DNA of 64,000 bases, from contig MPPA01000022.1 of NCBI GenBank assembly GCA_001896725.1, positions 1 through 64,000 on the forward strand, in the 5' to 3' direction. Positions 26,221-35,525 of this stretch are shown here, one piece after another. The stretch comes from Methanococcoides sp. EBM-47. GTDB lineage: Archaea > Halobacteriota > Methanosarcinia > Methanosarcinales > Methanosarcinaceae. How positions within the stretch are numbered: position 1 is the first letter of the stretch; each line of letters starts with the position of its first letter. A program made the position numbers and the translations under genes. The notes below the pieces were generated by a model. That model had not been told where the DNA came from. It made no database searches and worked only from the letters and a program-made list of their open reading frames with translations.

Positions 26221-26871
26221 ATGGGCCAAAAACGATCTTTTCCCTACTTTATGCAAGTCCGGTTCACAGATCAGGGAATAAGTCCTGTTGTAGGGACTTT
26301 GTTGATGTTGGCTATTACAGTATTGTTCATAGGGGTAATGGTTGTTTCACTTGCCGGAGTAGCTAACCCTTTAAAGACAGGATTGACAGCAAAAGTGGAA
26401 CTAGAATTAATAGAAGGCGGCATACCTAATGAGGTAAGATACAGGGATAACTTCATAACATTGGTACATAATGGAGGTGATCCATTGCCTCTTGAAAACA
26501 TAAAGATAGTTATTTCCGGGCAGGGTAGCAGCTATACAGGAGTGGTGGCACATGGAGGAAGGATCGTAAACGGGGAGGTGCAGGTAACATACCTTGATCT
26601 ATGTTCTGTGGGAAAAGAAGCACATTATGCCAAAAGGAACCCCTGTATAGAAGATGGTTATTGGTCTGCAGGTGAAGTGATCGTTCTGAACGGTGATGAT
26701 GGGCGAGGTCGCAATTCAACTGTAAATGTGCAAGTTGGAAGTATCACCAATACGTCAAACAACTTCGGTCTAAAGAAAGGGACTGAAATTATCGTGACAA
26801 TCATAGAAAGCCCATCGAACAGACTGATCGCAAAATGTGATGCAAAGGTCATGGCTGCAAAGAAAAGTTAA
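26221..26871 (+). CDS. Archaeal type IV pilin-like protein
   Basis: This 216-residue protein carries a class III signal: a short basic leader followed by DQGISPVVGTLLMLAITVLF, the archaeal pilin/flagellin N-terminal pattern (cleaved by a prepilin peptidase, with the hydrophobic helix forming the filament core). The remainder is a beta-rich globular domain with two Cys (near 122 and 138). No ribosome binding site is seen; TTTTATAGTA near 26189 would place the transcript start at the ATG, so it may be leaderless. It lies behind the VWA surface protein but probably has its own promoter. It is one of the pilin-domain proteins common in haloarchaea and methanogens; partner machinery is not in the window. 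Confidence 0.8.
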   Translation: MGQKRSFPYFMQVRFTDQGISPVVGTLLMLAITVLFIGVMVVSLAGVANPLKTGLTAKVELELIEGGIPNEVRYRDNFITLVHNGGDPLPLENIKIVISGQGSSYTGVVAHGGRIVNGEVQVTYLDLCSVGKEAHYAKRNPCIEDGYWSAGEVIVLNGDDGRGRNSTVNVQVGSITNTSNNFGLKKGTEIIVTIIESPSNRLIAKCDAKVMAAKKS

Positions 26872-26908
26872 CCTAAATTATTAGTACAGAAAGGTATAAG
26901 GTAGTGCG

Positions 26909-29089
26909 ATGAGCGGACAGAGAGGATATTTACGTTATTTTCCTAAGGAACACTGTTATCCTAACCAACAGGATGCTATGGAAAAGATATATTCTGCACT
27001 TCTAAGGAAAGAGATCATTCTTTTCGAGGGGGCGTGTGGTACTGGCAAGACCCTCAGTTCTCTTGCTCCAGCGCTCAATGTGGGTAAGCAACTACAGAAG
27101 ATAGTTATCATTGCAACTAATGTCCATCAGCAAATGGTGCAGTTCATCAATGAAACAAGGGAGATAAAACAGGTAAATGATATCAAAGTGGCGGTAGTAA
27201 AGGGCAAGGCTGCCATGTGTCCCCATGCAGTAGACTATGAGGAATGCCGGATCAAAAGGGACAATACTTTTGAGTTGATAGAGTTAGAGAAAGAACTCGA
27301 TCTGAAAAAAAAAGAAATTAAGTCCGCATCTGAAAACTACAAACGTTCCAAGGATCCGGCGCTTATAGCTTTAAGAGATGCGTTGTCCAATGAAATAGAG
27401 ACAGGTGAACAAAAAGCCCGTGGTTTAAGAGAGAGGGCATGCAATGACCTTTACGAGGTATTGCATTTTGAAAGTGAAATATTCAGACAGTGGCTTTTTG
27501 CTGATGTGCGCACTCCTGAAGAGATTAATGAGTATGCCACAAAAAAAGGTATGTGTGGCTATGAATTACTGAAAAGGGAATTGAAGTATGCAGACCTCAT
27601 TATTTGCAATTTTCATCATATTTTGAGCGGAGAGATATTTTCAACATTGCTCACCTGGCTGGACAAGGAACCGCAGGATATTATAGTGATCTTTGACGAA
27701 GCTCATAACTTGGAATCTGCAGCACGTTCTCATTCATCCATGGCCATCACTGAACATACAATTGAAAAAGCCATTGCAGAGATAGAAGCCAATCAGGAAT
27801 TGATACCTGAAAGCCGTGTGGTCGACCTGTTCAAAATGTTAAATGGCATCATAAGGGAAACATACAATAACAGGTTCAAGTTCGGTGAGAGGGAAAGAGT
27901 AGGCAGGCTTTGGTATGATATGCGTATCAGTGATCCCTATGAGCGTAATGACGTGGTAAGGGCTAGGTTCATGAGGCAGACCTTGGACCTTGGTTTTAAG
28001 GATGATGCTGCCATACAGCATGTACTCTCTGAGGCAAGTAAGTTTGGGCAAACACTTGACGATGAGTATAAAGAGCAGTATAAGAAGGGTCTGAGCAAAA
28101 CTCTTAAAAGGTCACATATTCGGTATGCTGCAGATTTCTTATCCTCCTATCTGGTCTTGTCCAATGATCATCGCTATTACCCTATCATGAATGTGCGCAG
28201 GGACCCGAACGATCAGATATACGGGCGCCTGGAACTTTTCACCTGCATCCCCAGCAATGTTACAGAACCACTTTTTGATTCTGTGTTCTCTGTCATTCTT
28301 ATGTCGGCCACACTACGGCCCTTTGATATGGTGAAGGCTACGCTGGGCATAAAGCGGGAAACATGCGAGCTTTCATACGTGACATCATTTCCCCCGGAAA
28401 GGCGTCTGACCATAGCTGTAGATGCCCCTCCTTTGTTCGCGAGAAGCAGAGATGACCCACGCGCCCTGGAGGCCGTAGAACAGGTATTGTTAGGTGCCAT
28501 CGAGAGCTCCAGAGGTAATGTCATTATCTTTTTCCAGAGTGCAGCTGAAGCGAGAAGGTACTATTTAAAACTTAGCGATGACCTGAACGTACCCACGTTA
28601 CTGGATGAGGCTGGAGTCTCCTCCCATGAAGTGAGAGAAGCTTTTTTTGAACTTGGAGAGAAAGGAGGAAAAGGTGTACTTTTCTCATATCTCTGGGGTA
28701 CATTGAGCGAGGGAGTGGATTTCAGGGATGGCAGGGGCAGAACTGTTATAATCGTTGGTGTTGGTTACCCGGCTCTCAATGACAGGATGAACGCTGTGGA
28801 ATCGGCTTATGATCATTCTTACGGGTTTGGAACTGGATGGGATTATGCAGTGCAAATACCTACGATCCGTAAGATAAGACAGGCCATGGGCAGGGTAGTG
28901 CGTTCCCCTATGGACTACGGAGCAAGGATATTACTTGACGGTCGCTTCCTCACCGATTCGCGTCAACGATATGGGAAGTTCGCTGTTTTTGATATTTTTC
29001 CTCCTGATGAGAGGGAGGAGTTTGTGGATGTTCAACCGGAAAAGGTGAAGTTCTCATTGATGAACTTCTTTCAGGACAATTCAGAATGA
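26909..29089 (+). CDS. XPD/DinG-type ATP-dependent DNA helicase
   Basis: This 726-residue superfamily 2 helicase has Walker A EGACGTGKTLSS (about 40-51), the DEAH box FDEAHNLE, and C-terminal motifs MSATLRPFD, GTLSEGVDF and QAMGRVVRS. Four Cys at MCPHA, EECRI, RACND and KGMCGYE fit the iron-sulphur cluster of the XPD family, although the second and third are separated by an acidic coiled-coil insertion (about 125-170). It unwinds DNA 5' to 3' and would act in repair. The gene begins 37 bases after the pilin stop. Confidence 0.9.
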   Translation: MSGQRGYLRYFPKEHCYPNQQDAMEKIYSALLRKEIILFEGACGTGKTLSSLAPALNVGKQLQKIVIIATNVHQQMVQFINETREIKQVNDIKVAVVKGKAAMCPHAVDYEECRIKRDNTFELIELEKELDLKKKEIKSASENYKRSKDPALIALRDALSNEIETGEQKARGLRERACNDLYEVLHFESEIFRQWLFADVRTPEEINEYATKKGMCGYELLKRELKYADLIICNFHHILSGEIFSTLLTWLDKEPQDIIVIFDEAHNLESAARSHSSMAITEHTIEKAIAEIEANQELIPESRVVDLFKMLNGIIRETYNNRFKFGERERVGRLWYDMRISDPYERNDVVRARFMRQTLDLGFKDDAAIQHVLSEASKFGQTLDDEYKEQYKKGLSKTLKRSHIRYAADFLSSYLVLSNDHRYYPIMNVRRDPNDQIYGRLELFTCIPSNVTEPLFDSVFSVILMSATLRPFDMVKATLGIKRETCELSYVTSFPPERRLTIAVDAPPLFARSRDDPRALEAVEQVLLGAIESSRGNVIIFFQSAAEARRYYLKLSDDLNVPTLLDEAGVSSHEVREAFFELGEKGGKGVLFSYLWGTLSEGVDFRDGRGRTVIIVGVGYPALNDRMNAVESAYDHSYGFGTGWDYAVQIPTIRKIRQAMGRVVRSPMDYGARILLDGRFLTDSRQRYGKFAVFDIFPPDEREEFVDVQPEKVKFSLMNFFQDNSE

Positions 29090-29172
29090 ACATCTCAGGA
29101 TAATTTATATTAGAGGCCGGTAATAGATATATTATAAAATATAGCATTCAAATTTCATAGGAGTGTATAGTA

Positions 29173-29601
29173 ATGGGGCTTGAAGATCTGATGAAGGAAG
29201 TTTCGACAGAACTTGAAAAACTTGTAAGTACCAAGACAGTGGTCGGAGATGCTGTAACAGTGGGTGATACGACCATTATCCCTGTGACCAAGGTATCCTT
29301 TGGTTTTGGCACGGGCGGTGGAGAGGGTAGAAGCAAAGACAATGAAGAAGGTTTTGGTGGTGGTGGCGCAGCAGGCGCAAAAATAGAACCTGTGGCTTTT
29401 ATAGTCATATCTAATGAAGAAACCCGATTGATGTCAATTTCCGGAAAATCCGATATTGGTGTCCTTCTTGAATCAGTTCCAGATCTGATCGAGAAGATCA
29501 AGACCATGAAGAGAAAAAAGGACAAGGGAAAAGACAACAATGGTACAGACACAACTGATGAAAGTAAAGGTTCTGGTGTAATCGAGGTAGAAGTACAATA
29601 A
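29173..29601 (+). CDS. GerW (YtfJ) family protein
   Basis: This 142-residue protein matches the GerW/YtfJ family: MGLEDLMKEVSTELEKL at the N-terminus, GDTTIIPVTKVSFGFGTGGG, then a glycine-rich stretch and AKIEPVAFIVI. In Bacillus the homologue is a sporulation/germination protein; its role in a non-sporulating archaeon is unknown. TATA-like sequence (ATATTATAAAATATA) lies 25-45 bases upstream. The next gene encodes DUF2953, the same partner as in Bacillus (YtfI-YtfJ). Confidence 0.88.
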   Translation: MGLEDLMKEVSTELEKLVSTKTVVGDAVTVGDTTIIPVTKVSFGFGTGGGEGRSKDNEEGFGGGGAAGAKIEPVAFIVISNEETRLMSISGKSDIGVLLESVPDLIEKIKTMKRKKDKGKDNNGTDTTDESKGSGVIEVEVQ

Positions 29602-29668
29602 ATCACTGGGTCACAGAACATACTATTGGTCCTGTACGTTGGCAGTCTTTCTTTGATCTGGTCATACT

Positions 29669-30364
29669 ATGTTCACTGCAATGCAGGTTGTGCAGATAGC
29701 AGCGCTAATAGTCATATTGCTGGCATTGCTCACACTTTTCTGTGCTATAGACCTGATAGTGGATGTGAAGAAAAAAGGTCAGGACATTTCCGGAAGAGTA
29801 GTGGTCAAATGGCTGTTTCTGTCATATTCCAGGTTCTTCTATCCATCTGGGGCAGAAAGTTCTGCTCCAAAAAAAGGGAAAGATGCAGGTAAGAAGGAAG
29901 AAATGGAAAAGTCCGGTCATATTAGTGCAATGCATGGAGAAACGGTACCTGAAGAAAAGAGCACGGATGGAACAAAAAGCACAAAAAAGAAAAAAGAACT
30001 GAAGATTAAGGATCTTGTTAAGATATTTCTTGATGTGAAAAAACCTCTTTTAAGATTTATTAATGACGTAATGTGTAATCTTAGATTTAGGAGTTGCAGA
30101 TGCGCTGTAACTTTCGGGCTTCCTGACCCAGCAGATACAGGAGCTCTGTGCGGTTTTCTTTTTGGAATATTCGGGTCATTGCGTCATTACCGGCAGAACT
30201 TTTCCTATTTTCTGGAACCCAGGTTCGATGATAAAATGCTGGACATAGAACTGATAGCTGATGTAAGGGTGCGTATTTACAGATTCATCTTTATATTCCT
30301 CCGTTTTGCACTTGACCGGGGCGTGCTCAGAACGGGATGGTTATTGGTGCGTACCTACAGATAA
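29669..30364 (+). CDS. DUF2953 membrane protein, partner of GerW
   Basis: This 231-residue protein has an N-terminal transmembrane helix (QIAALIVILLALLTLFCAI), a Lys/Glu-rich spacer (about 65-120), and the DUF2953 core with FGLPDPADTGALCGFLFG (about 152-169). DUF2953 proteins are commonly encoded next to GerW, and here the gap is 67 bases. Function is unknown. The protein probably faces the cytoplasm from the membrane. Confidence 0.82.
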   Translation: MFTAMQVVQIAALIVILLALLTLFCAIDLIVDVKKKGQDISGRVVVKWLFLSYSRFFYPSGAESSAPKKGKDAGKKEEMEKSGHISAMHGETVPEEKSTDGTKSTKKKKELKIKDLVKIFLDVKKPLLRFINDVMCNLRFRSCRCAVTFGLPDPADTGALCGFLFGIFGSLRHYRQNFSYFLEPRFDDKMLDIELIADVRVRIYRFIFIFLRFALDRGVLRTGWLLVRTYR

Positions 30365-30424
30365 ACATGGCATAGGCATTCAAGTGTCAAAGTTTAATAA
30401 TATGCAGTGATGATTAAGACCTGA

Positions 30425-31393
30425 ATGATCAGAGTAAAGTCTCCTTCCAGAATTCACATGGGTCTTATAGACATGAATGCCGAGCTTGGCAGAGTGGATG
30501 GTGGAGTAGGTTTATCCATTGATCAGCCCTATGTACTGATCTCAGCAGAGGTCGCTGATGATATAGAGATAATAGGGCAATCTTTTCTTGCACAGCGTAT
30601 GGAGGCAGCAGTCCGGGCCTTGGTGCCAGAAGGCCAGGGTGTAAGGGTGACCATAGAGGCAGACATGCCTCCCCATGTTGGCTGTGGTTCCGGGACCCAG
30701 GCAGCGCTTTCTGTCGCAGCTGCAGTGAACAGACTGTATGGACTGGGACTGAGTGTACGGGAGATGGCCATTGCTGTGGGGCGCGGTGGTACATCAGGCA
30801 TTGGTGTCGCATCCTTTGAAAAAGGTGGTTTCATAGTTGATGGTGGACATAAGTTCGCTGAGAAGGGTTCATTCTCACCTTCATCTGCAAGTAAAACACC
30901 TCCAGGACCCGTGCTTTTCAGAGAGGACTTTCCAGATTGGGAAATTGTGCTGGCTTTACCAAGCGAGGACATGCACATGGGAGCTCACGATGCTCAGGAA
31001 GTGGATATATTCGAGAAGGAATGTCCTATCCCGTTGCATGAGGTACAGGCAGTAGCCCACATAGTGCTCATGAATATGATGCCTGCTATCATGGAAAAGG
31101 ATATTGAGGCTTTTGGCAAGGCCACAGATCGCTTACAGACCATGGGGTTCAAGCAGAGGGAAATACACTTGCAACATCAGGCCGTCAGGGACCTGATCGA
31201 GCTTTTACAGGACAGTGGTGCTTATGGAGCGGGTATGAGCTCTTTTGGGCCTGTTGTATATGCGTTCACTGACAATCCAGAGGACGCATCTTACTTAAGG
31301 GAAGATGCGCAGGCTTTTCTGGACGGCACCATTGGGGGCAAGGTTATAATTACCAGAGCTAACAATACCGGTGCTTCTATTCTGGAGGAATGA
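30425..31393 (+). CDS. Beta-ribofuranosylaminobenzene 5'-phosphate synthase
   Basis: This 322-residue GHMP-kinase-fold enzyme condenses p-hydroxybenzoate or p-aminobenzoate with PRPP in an early step of methanopterin biosynthesis. The N-terminus SPSRIHMGLIDMN and the glycine-rich PPHVGCGSGTQAALSVAAA (about 79-97) are characteristic, as is GRGGTSGIGVASFEKGGFI. Its TGA is followed one base later by the TTG start of nop5, so the two are tightly linked. This gene fits the methanogen assignment. Confidence 0.92.
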   Translation: MIRVKSPSRIHMGLIDMNAELGRVDGGVGLSIDQPYVLISAEVADDIEIIGQSFLAQRMEAAVRALVPEGQGVRVTIEADMPPHVGCGSGTQAALSVAAAVNRLYGLGLSVREMAIAVGRGGTSGIGVASFEKGGFIVDGGHKFAEKGSFSPSSASKTPPGPVLFREDFPDWEIVLALPSEDMHMGAHDAQEVDIFEKECPIPLHEVQAVAHIVLMNMMPAIMEKDIEAFGKATDRLQTMGFKQREIHLQHQAVRDLIELLQDSGAYGAGMSSFGPVVYAFTDNPEDASYLREDAQAFLDGTIGGKVIITRANNTGASILEE

Positions 31394-31394
31394 T

Positions 31395-32495
31395 TTGAAG
31401 GCTGTTACATGGTTTGGCACACTGGTAATTTCTGAAGATGGGGAAGTTGAGGAATGCTGCCTGCTGAAAAAGGATCCTGAGCTTCTTGCTGAACATATGT
31501 TGACTGCTGCGGGAGATGAATACCTGCCCGTGCATGGGCTAAAACTGAGGGAACTGGCACTCGATTGTGATTTTGTTGATCTTGAGGAAGAATATGATGT
31601 ACTGCTTCGGGAAGTATGCATAAGTACGGTAAAACGCCAGATATCCATGACAGATACTGATGACAAGCATATCATCCAGGCAGTGGAGGCCATGGATGAC
31701 ATTGATAAGGCAGCCAATGAACTTTCTGAAAGACTTACTGAGTGGTATGGCATATATTTCCCGGAACTTGAGCTTACTGCAGAACCCATGGCAAGGTTCG
31801 TGGCAAGGTTCGGCTCCCGTGAAAATGTGCCAGAAGGTCATAATATGTTCGCTAAGGCCAGCAGTTCCATGGGTGCGGAACTGTCTCTAGTGGATGAGGA
31901 CCTTTTACGTAACTTTGCGACCAGCCTGTGCGGGATATATGATACCAGAAAGAATCTTGAACAGTACATTATGAATAATATGGGTGCGGTAGCTCCTAAT
32001 GTTACAGATATAGCCGGTGCACCTCTGGGTGCGCGGCTTATCAGCCTTGCCGGAGGACTGGAAAAACTTGCAGCTTTTCCTTCAAGCACCGTGCAGGTCA
32101 TCGGCGCGAGCAATGCTCTGTTCAAACATCTGAGGTCCCGCGCTCCGTCTCCAAAGCATGGTGTGATCTTCAACCATCCGCTCATTAAGGGCTCACCCTG
32201 GTGGCAAAGGGGTAAGGTTGCCAGGGCACTGGCATCTAAGATCAGTCTGGCGGCACGCATGGATGTCTATGGCAGCGCGCATGATCCTTCTATAAGAGAA
32301 AACCTTGAGCGTAAAGTAGAAGCCATCAGGAAGGCTCATCCAGAACCGCCTAAGAAACTGTCCACGAAGGTCACTCAGCCAGGTCCGGGCAGGGCAGGCG
32401 GCAGGCCGGTCAAAAAGCGCGGCGGCCAGAAAAAAGGTGGCATGAACAAAGGCGGTAAAAGCATAGGTAACAGATCAGGAGGCAGATCTGCATGA
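31395..32495 (+). CDS. C/D box RNP core protein Nop5 (Nop56/58-like)
   Basis: This 366-residue protein is the scaffold of archaeal box C/D ribonucleoproteins that guide 2'-O-methylation. I choose the TTG start at 31395, because GGAGGA at 31384-31389 is correctly spaced (the frame is open from GTG 31371). The Nop domain has GAVAPNVTDIAGAPLGARLI and SSTVQVIGASNALFKHL. The C-terminus is a Lys/Gly/Arg-rich tail (about 325-366). The stop overlaps the fibrillarin ATG. Confidence 0.95.
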   Translation: MKAVTWFGTLVISEDGEVEECCLLKKDPELLAEHMLTAAGDEYLPVHGLKLRELALDCDFVDLEEEYDVLLREVCISTVKRQISMTDTDDKHIIQAVEAMDDIDKAANELSERLTEWYGIYFPELELTAEPMARFVARFGSRENVPEGHNMFAKASSSMGAELSLVDEDLLRNFATSLCGIYDTRKNLEQYIMNNMGAVAPNVTDIAGAPLGARLISLAGGLEKLAAFPSSTVQVIGASNALFKHLRSRAPSPKHGVIFNHPLIKGSPWWQRGKVARALASKISLAARMDVYGSAHDPSIRENLERKVEAIRKAHPEPPKKLSTKVTQPGPGRAGGRPVKKRGGQKKGGMNKGGKSIGNRSGGRSA

Positions 32496-33187
32496 GCATT
32501 GAGCAGTTGTCGGACGGTATCTTTGAAGTGATCACAGACGACAGGAAGATACTGGCCACACGTAACCTCTATCCAGGCCATAGCGTGTACGGCGAAAGGC
32601 TTATGGACGTGGATGGTGTGGAATACCGCCAGTGGGACCCCCACAGAAGCAAGCTGGGTGCTATGGTGCTCAAGGGCTTTGACATTCCCATCGAATATGA
32701 TTCCCACGTACTGTACCTGGGTGCTGCATCGGGCACCACCGTAAGCCACGTCTCGGATATCCTGGCCGATGGCCTGGTGTATGCTGTGGAGTTCTCCCCG
32801 CGCACCATGCGCGACCTTATCAAGCTGTGCGATCAGCGTCCCAATATCATCCCCATCCTTGCAGATGCCAACAAGCCCCGTTCATATGCTCATATCGTGG
32901 AAACAGTGGATGTTATCTTCCAGGATGTAGCCCAGCCCAACCAGGCTGAGATAGCTGCTAATAACTCCAAATACTTCTTAGAGAACGATGGTCATTTGAT
33001 GCTTTCCATCAAATCCCGCAGTATCGACACCGTAGCCAATCCCAAGAAGATATTCAAGGACGAGGTCAAAAAGCTGGAAAGCGATTTTGGCGTGGAGTTC
33101 GAGGTGCTGCAACGCAAAGAGCTCGATCCCTTCCACGAGGACCATCTGGGCGTGCTGGCACGGATGTTCGTGGAAGATGAGGATTAA
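32492..33187 (+). CDS. flpA: Fibrillarin-like rRNA/tRNA 2'-O-methyltransferase
   Basis: This 231-residue SAM-dependent methyltransferase is the catalytic subunit of the C/D RNP. The SAM site is LYLGAASGTTVSHVSD (about 71-86), with VYAVEFSPR and DVIFQDVAQP following. ATGA overlap with nop5 gives coupled expression. GC content is visibly higher here than in the spacer downstream, where a decayed copy of this gene's 3' end is found. Confidence 0.95.
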   Translation: MSIEQLSDGIFEVITDDRKILATRNLYPGHSVYGERLMDVDGVEYRQWDPHRSKLGAMVLKGFDIPIEYDSHVLYLGAASGTTVSHVSDILADGLVYAVEFSPRTMRDLIKLCDQRPNIIPILADANKPRSYAHIVETVDVIFQDVAQPNQAEIAANNSKYFLENDGHLMLSIKSRSIDTVANPKKIFKDEVKKLESDFGVEFEVLQRKELDPFHEDHLGVLARMFVEDED

Positions 33188-33419
33188 AGGCAATAAAACA
33201 GATCGAAGAGGTGATTATACCTCTATTTTTGAAGCAGCCATTTCCAGATGGGTTTGACAAATATTTTTCTACCATCTATCTTTTGTGTCATCAGTAAAGA
33301 TTGGATTTTTTACTATTTGGTCTAGTAGGCCAAATAACAGGTAGTTTATTTGGTTTAGTAGGTCACATTAGTCAGATGATATTGATTTTTCTTTGAACTT
33401 CGAATTCAGAAAATAATGT
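33188..33419. other. AT-rich spacer with a direct repeat
   Basis: Between fibrillarin and its decayed copy lie two imperfect direct repeats beginning TTTGGTCTAGTAGG (33318) and TTTGGTTTAGTAGG (33349). The first also has short inverted ends (TTTGG/CCAAA). No gene was recognised. Confidence 0.4.
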
Positions 33420-33540
33420 TTCTTAGAATATGTTAAAAGGCAGGAAGGTGATTTTGGTGTAGAGCTCGAGTTTCTGCAGAAGGATAAATAGATTTGAATA
33501 ATGAGAATCATGTGGCAGTAGATGTTTTTGGAAGATGAAG
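33420..33540 (+). pseudogene. Decayed duplicate of the fibrillarin 3' end
   Basis: Reading GTT at 33432 onward gives VKRQEGDFGVELEFLQKDK, then stops, and ends MFLEDE. This matches the true fibrillarin C-terminus (VKKLESDFGVEFEVLQRKE ... MFVEDED). Several in-frame stops, a small deletion in the middle and a shift to AT-rich composition show that the copy is old and non-functional. It sits about 350 bases downstream of the intact gene. Confidence 0.75.
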
Positions 33541-33551
33541 TTAGGTATCCT

Positions 33552-35261
33552 CTATTCTTCTGCAAAATCTATACTTTGAAGGGCTTTTAATATCTCTACG
33601 TAATTCCATTTCTTTTCTTTAAATTTTTTACACAATTCATTAAGTATCCTTTTGGCTTCTCTAACTAATCTGTCAAATCCTTTCTCTGCTGCTTTTGTTC
33701 CCACTTTACCCAATTCTATTGCAGTTTCCACTGCAAGCCATTCAAATTCTTTCTCAACAGCTTTTTTTCCTATAATTTCTAGTGCTAATAATGCACTAAA
33801 TGGAACGCCTTTAAGTTCTTGCTCCGCTGCCTTAATTCCCACATTTCCTAGTGCTTCTACAGTCTGTACTGCAAGCCATTGAAGCTCTTGATTAACTGAT
33901 TTTCTACCCACATTCTTTAGTGCTCTTACAGCTTGATCTGCAACTTCTTTGACCTTTTGTTCTGCTGCTTTTTCTCCTATTTTTTTAAGTTCCTCTACAG
34001 TCTCGTTTGCAATATATTCAGGTTCGTTCTCTGCTGCTTTAGTTCCAATACTTTCCAGTGCCTTTGCAGCTTCTTCAGCACTATATGGATCATTTTGTAC
34101 TATTGCTTCTGTTCCTATATTTCCTAATGCTTTTGCAGCCTCCTGCATTGTAACTTCCTGTTTTTGTTCTGCTGCTTTAGTTCCCACATTTCCTAATGCT
34201 TTTGCAGCTTCCCGCGTTGCAGTTTTTAGTTCTTGTACTATTGCTTCTGCTCCTATATTTCCTAATGTTTTTACAGCTTCTCGCGCTGCAGCTTCCTGCT
34301 TTTGTTCTGCTGCTTTAGTTCCCACATTTCCTAATGCTTTTGCAGTTTCCTGCGTTGCAGTTTCAAGTTCTTGCTTTATTGCTTTTATTCCAATTGTTCC
34401 AAGATTTATGACTACTGATAAAGTCGAATTTTCATTCTCCTTTTTAATTGCAAAGATTGCAATATTTTGTATAGCATCGATTATGTATCTTGCAAACTTG
34501 TCTTCTTCTCCACTCTCAAAATGGGCTTCTTCTAATATGGAAATTGTAGAGTTTGTTATAACTTTAAGTCCGTTTCTTATAGTTTCATAGTCATTTTTCC
34601 CTAGAGCACTGTTTATTATATCTATTATAGGCTGAACTGGATCAATTTCATCTACTATTTCATAGTCATTTAGAGCCTTCAACACATTATCTTTGGTTAT
34701 TTTCTCTGCTGATATTTTTATTAAGACCGAAGGCTTCAGTAAATCCAATGTCTTCAAGATATAAGGTATCAAACACACAAAAGCAAAGAATCCCAGAAAA
34801 TAAACTGCAAAAATAGCAAGTTCCATGTTGATGCCTGCAACACCAATATCTATTACCTTTAGCAGCCCAAGCCCGTAGAAAATTACAACAATGTAGATGC
34901 TGAGCAGTATCCACATATCAGGGTTGTTTTTGTAAACATCGATGACCCTTGCAGAATATGATTGGGCTGCAAGCTGTACTGCCACGAGACTCAGGGTTAT
35001 GACGAGTGCAATGGTGGCTGCAAGACTTTGTACAAGGGCACTGATAAGGTAGCGTTCGTTGTCGAAGAAGCCCATGTTTCTTAATTCAGTGGTGTTATAA
35101 TTTGGACCACTCGGGATTGCAAAATCGGAATTTACTGCCGCAAAGCCGATGAACACTAACAGGAATATTATAAGCAGGAAACTAAATAGGCAAAAATAGA
35201 AAAACATCCTATTTGACCATGATGGTCCTTCAAAGCTTTCTTCAATTCGTTCCAGCAGCAT
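33552..35261 (-). CDS. DUF2254-like membrane protein with eleven 23-residue helical repeats
   Basis: This 569-residue protein has four N-terminal hydrophobic segments (about 19-42, 73-98, 117-138, 147-170); the region ALVQSLAATIALVITLSLVAVQLAAQSYSAR resembles DUF2254. Residues 287-539 are eleven consecutive 23-residue units of the type L-G-N-V-G-T-K-A-A-E-Q. Units 2 and 4, and 3 and 5, are especially similar, so part of the array grew by doubling a 46-residue pair. The repeats probably form a cytoplasmic alpha-solenoid used for protein binding. No enzyme motif was seen. The gene ends 12 bases from the decayed fibrillarin copy. Confidence 0.75.
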   Translation of the reverse strand: MLLERIEESFEGPSWSNRMFFYFCLFSFLLIIFLLVFIGFAAVNSDFAIPSGPNYNTTELRNMGFFDNERYLISALVQSLAATIALVITLSLVAVQLAAQSYSARVIDVYKNNPDMWILLSIYIVVIFYGLGLLKVIDIGVAGINMELAIFAVYFLGFFAFVCLIPYILKTLDLLKPSVLIKISAEKITKDNVLKALNDYEIVDEIDPVQPIIDIINSALGKNDYETIRNGLKVITNSTISILEEAHFESGEEDKFARYIIDAIQNIAIFAIKKENENSTLSVVINLGTIGIKAIKQELETATQETAKALGNVGTKAAEQKQEAAAREAVKTLGNIGAEAIVQELKTATREAAKALGNVGTKAAEQKQEVTMQEAAKALGNIGTEAIVQNDPYSAEEAAKALESIGTKAAENEPEYIANETVEELKKIGEKAAEQKVKEVADQAVRALKNVGRKSVNQELQWLAVQTVEALGNVGIKAAEQELKGVPFSALLALEIIGKKAVEKEFEWLAVETAIELGKVGTKAAEKGFDRLVREAKRILNELCKKFKEKKWNYVEILKALQSIDFAEE

Positions 35262-35472
35262 TCTATTAAATATACAGTTTCAATAAATAAAGCTGTATTG
35301 AAATGAAACAGAGAACTTATGCATGTGAAAAAAGGGCTATATAGAAATCCTCCGTTTCCAAGAGAATTACAAATTAGTACTTTTTATTATAATGCACTAT
35401 TTACTGCCTTTTTGTGGTGCTTCAATGTGCAAGCGTGAATCCTGTCAACAAGTATATCTCTTAGAAAAACAC

Positions 35473-35498
35473 TATATGTAGTATAACCACTACATATA
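35473..35498. promoter_or_regulatory. Palindromic operator before the envelope gene cluster
   Basis: TATATGTAGT (35473-35482) and ACTACATATA (35489-35498) are perfect inverted arms with a six-base spacer, 27 bases before the ATG at 35526. A similar half-site, ACTACGTATA, occurs at 36313-36322 upstream of the ArsR-like regulator. The position overlaps the core promoter, suggesting repression. Confidence 0.6.
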
Positions 35499-35525
35499 TC
35501 TTAATTGACTTAAAGAGGTATTAAT

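Noticed and set aside
26221-26871. Archaellin (flagellin)
   Set aside because: The N-terminal pattern is shared with pilins, but the rest does not look like archaellin and no fla/arl genes are nearby.
33318-33367. Direct repeats as CRISPR or insertion-sequence ends
   Set aside because: Only two short imperfect units, no regular spacer and no transposase.
33949-34590. 213-codon plus-strand frame inside the repeat membrane gene
   Set aside because: Antisense of the 23-residue repeats; low-complexity Ser/Ala/Phe. The minus-strand protein has signal, membrane and repeat structure.
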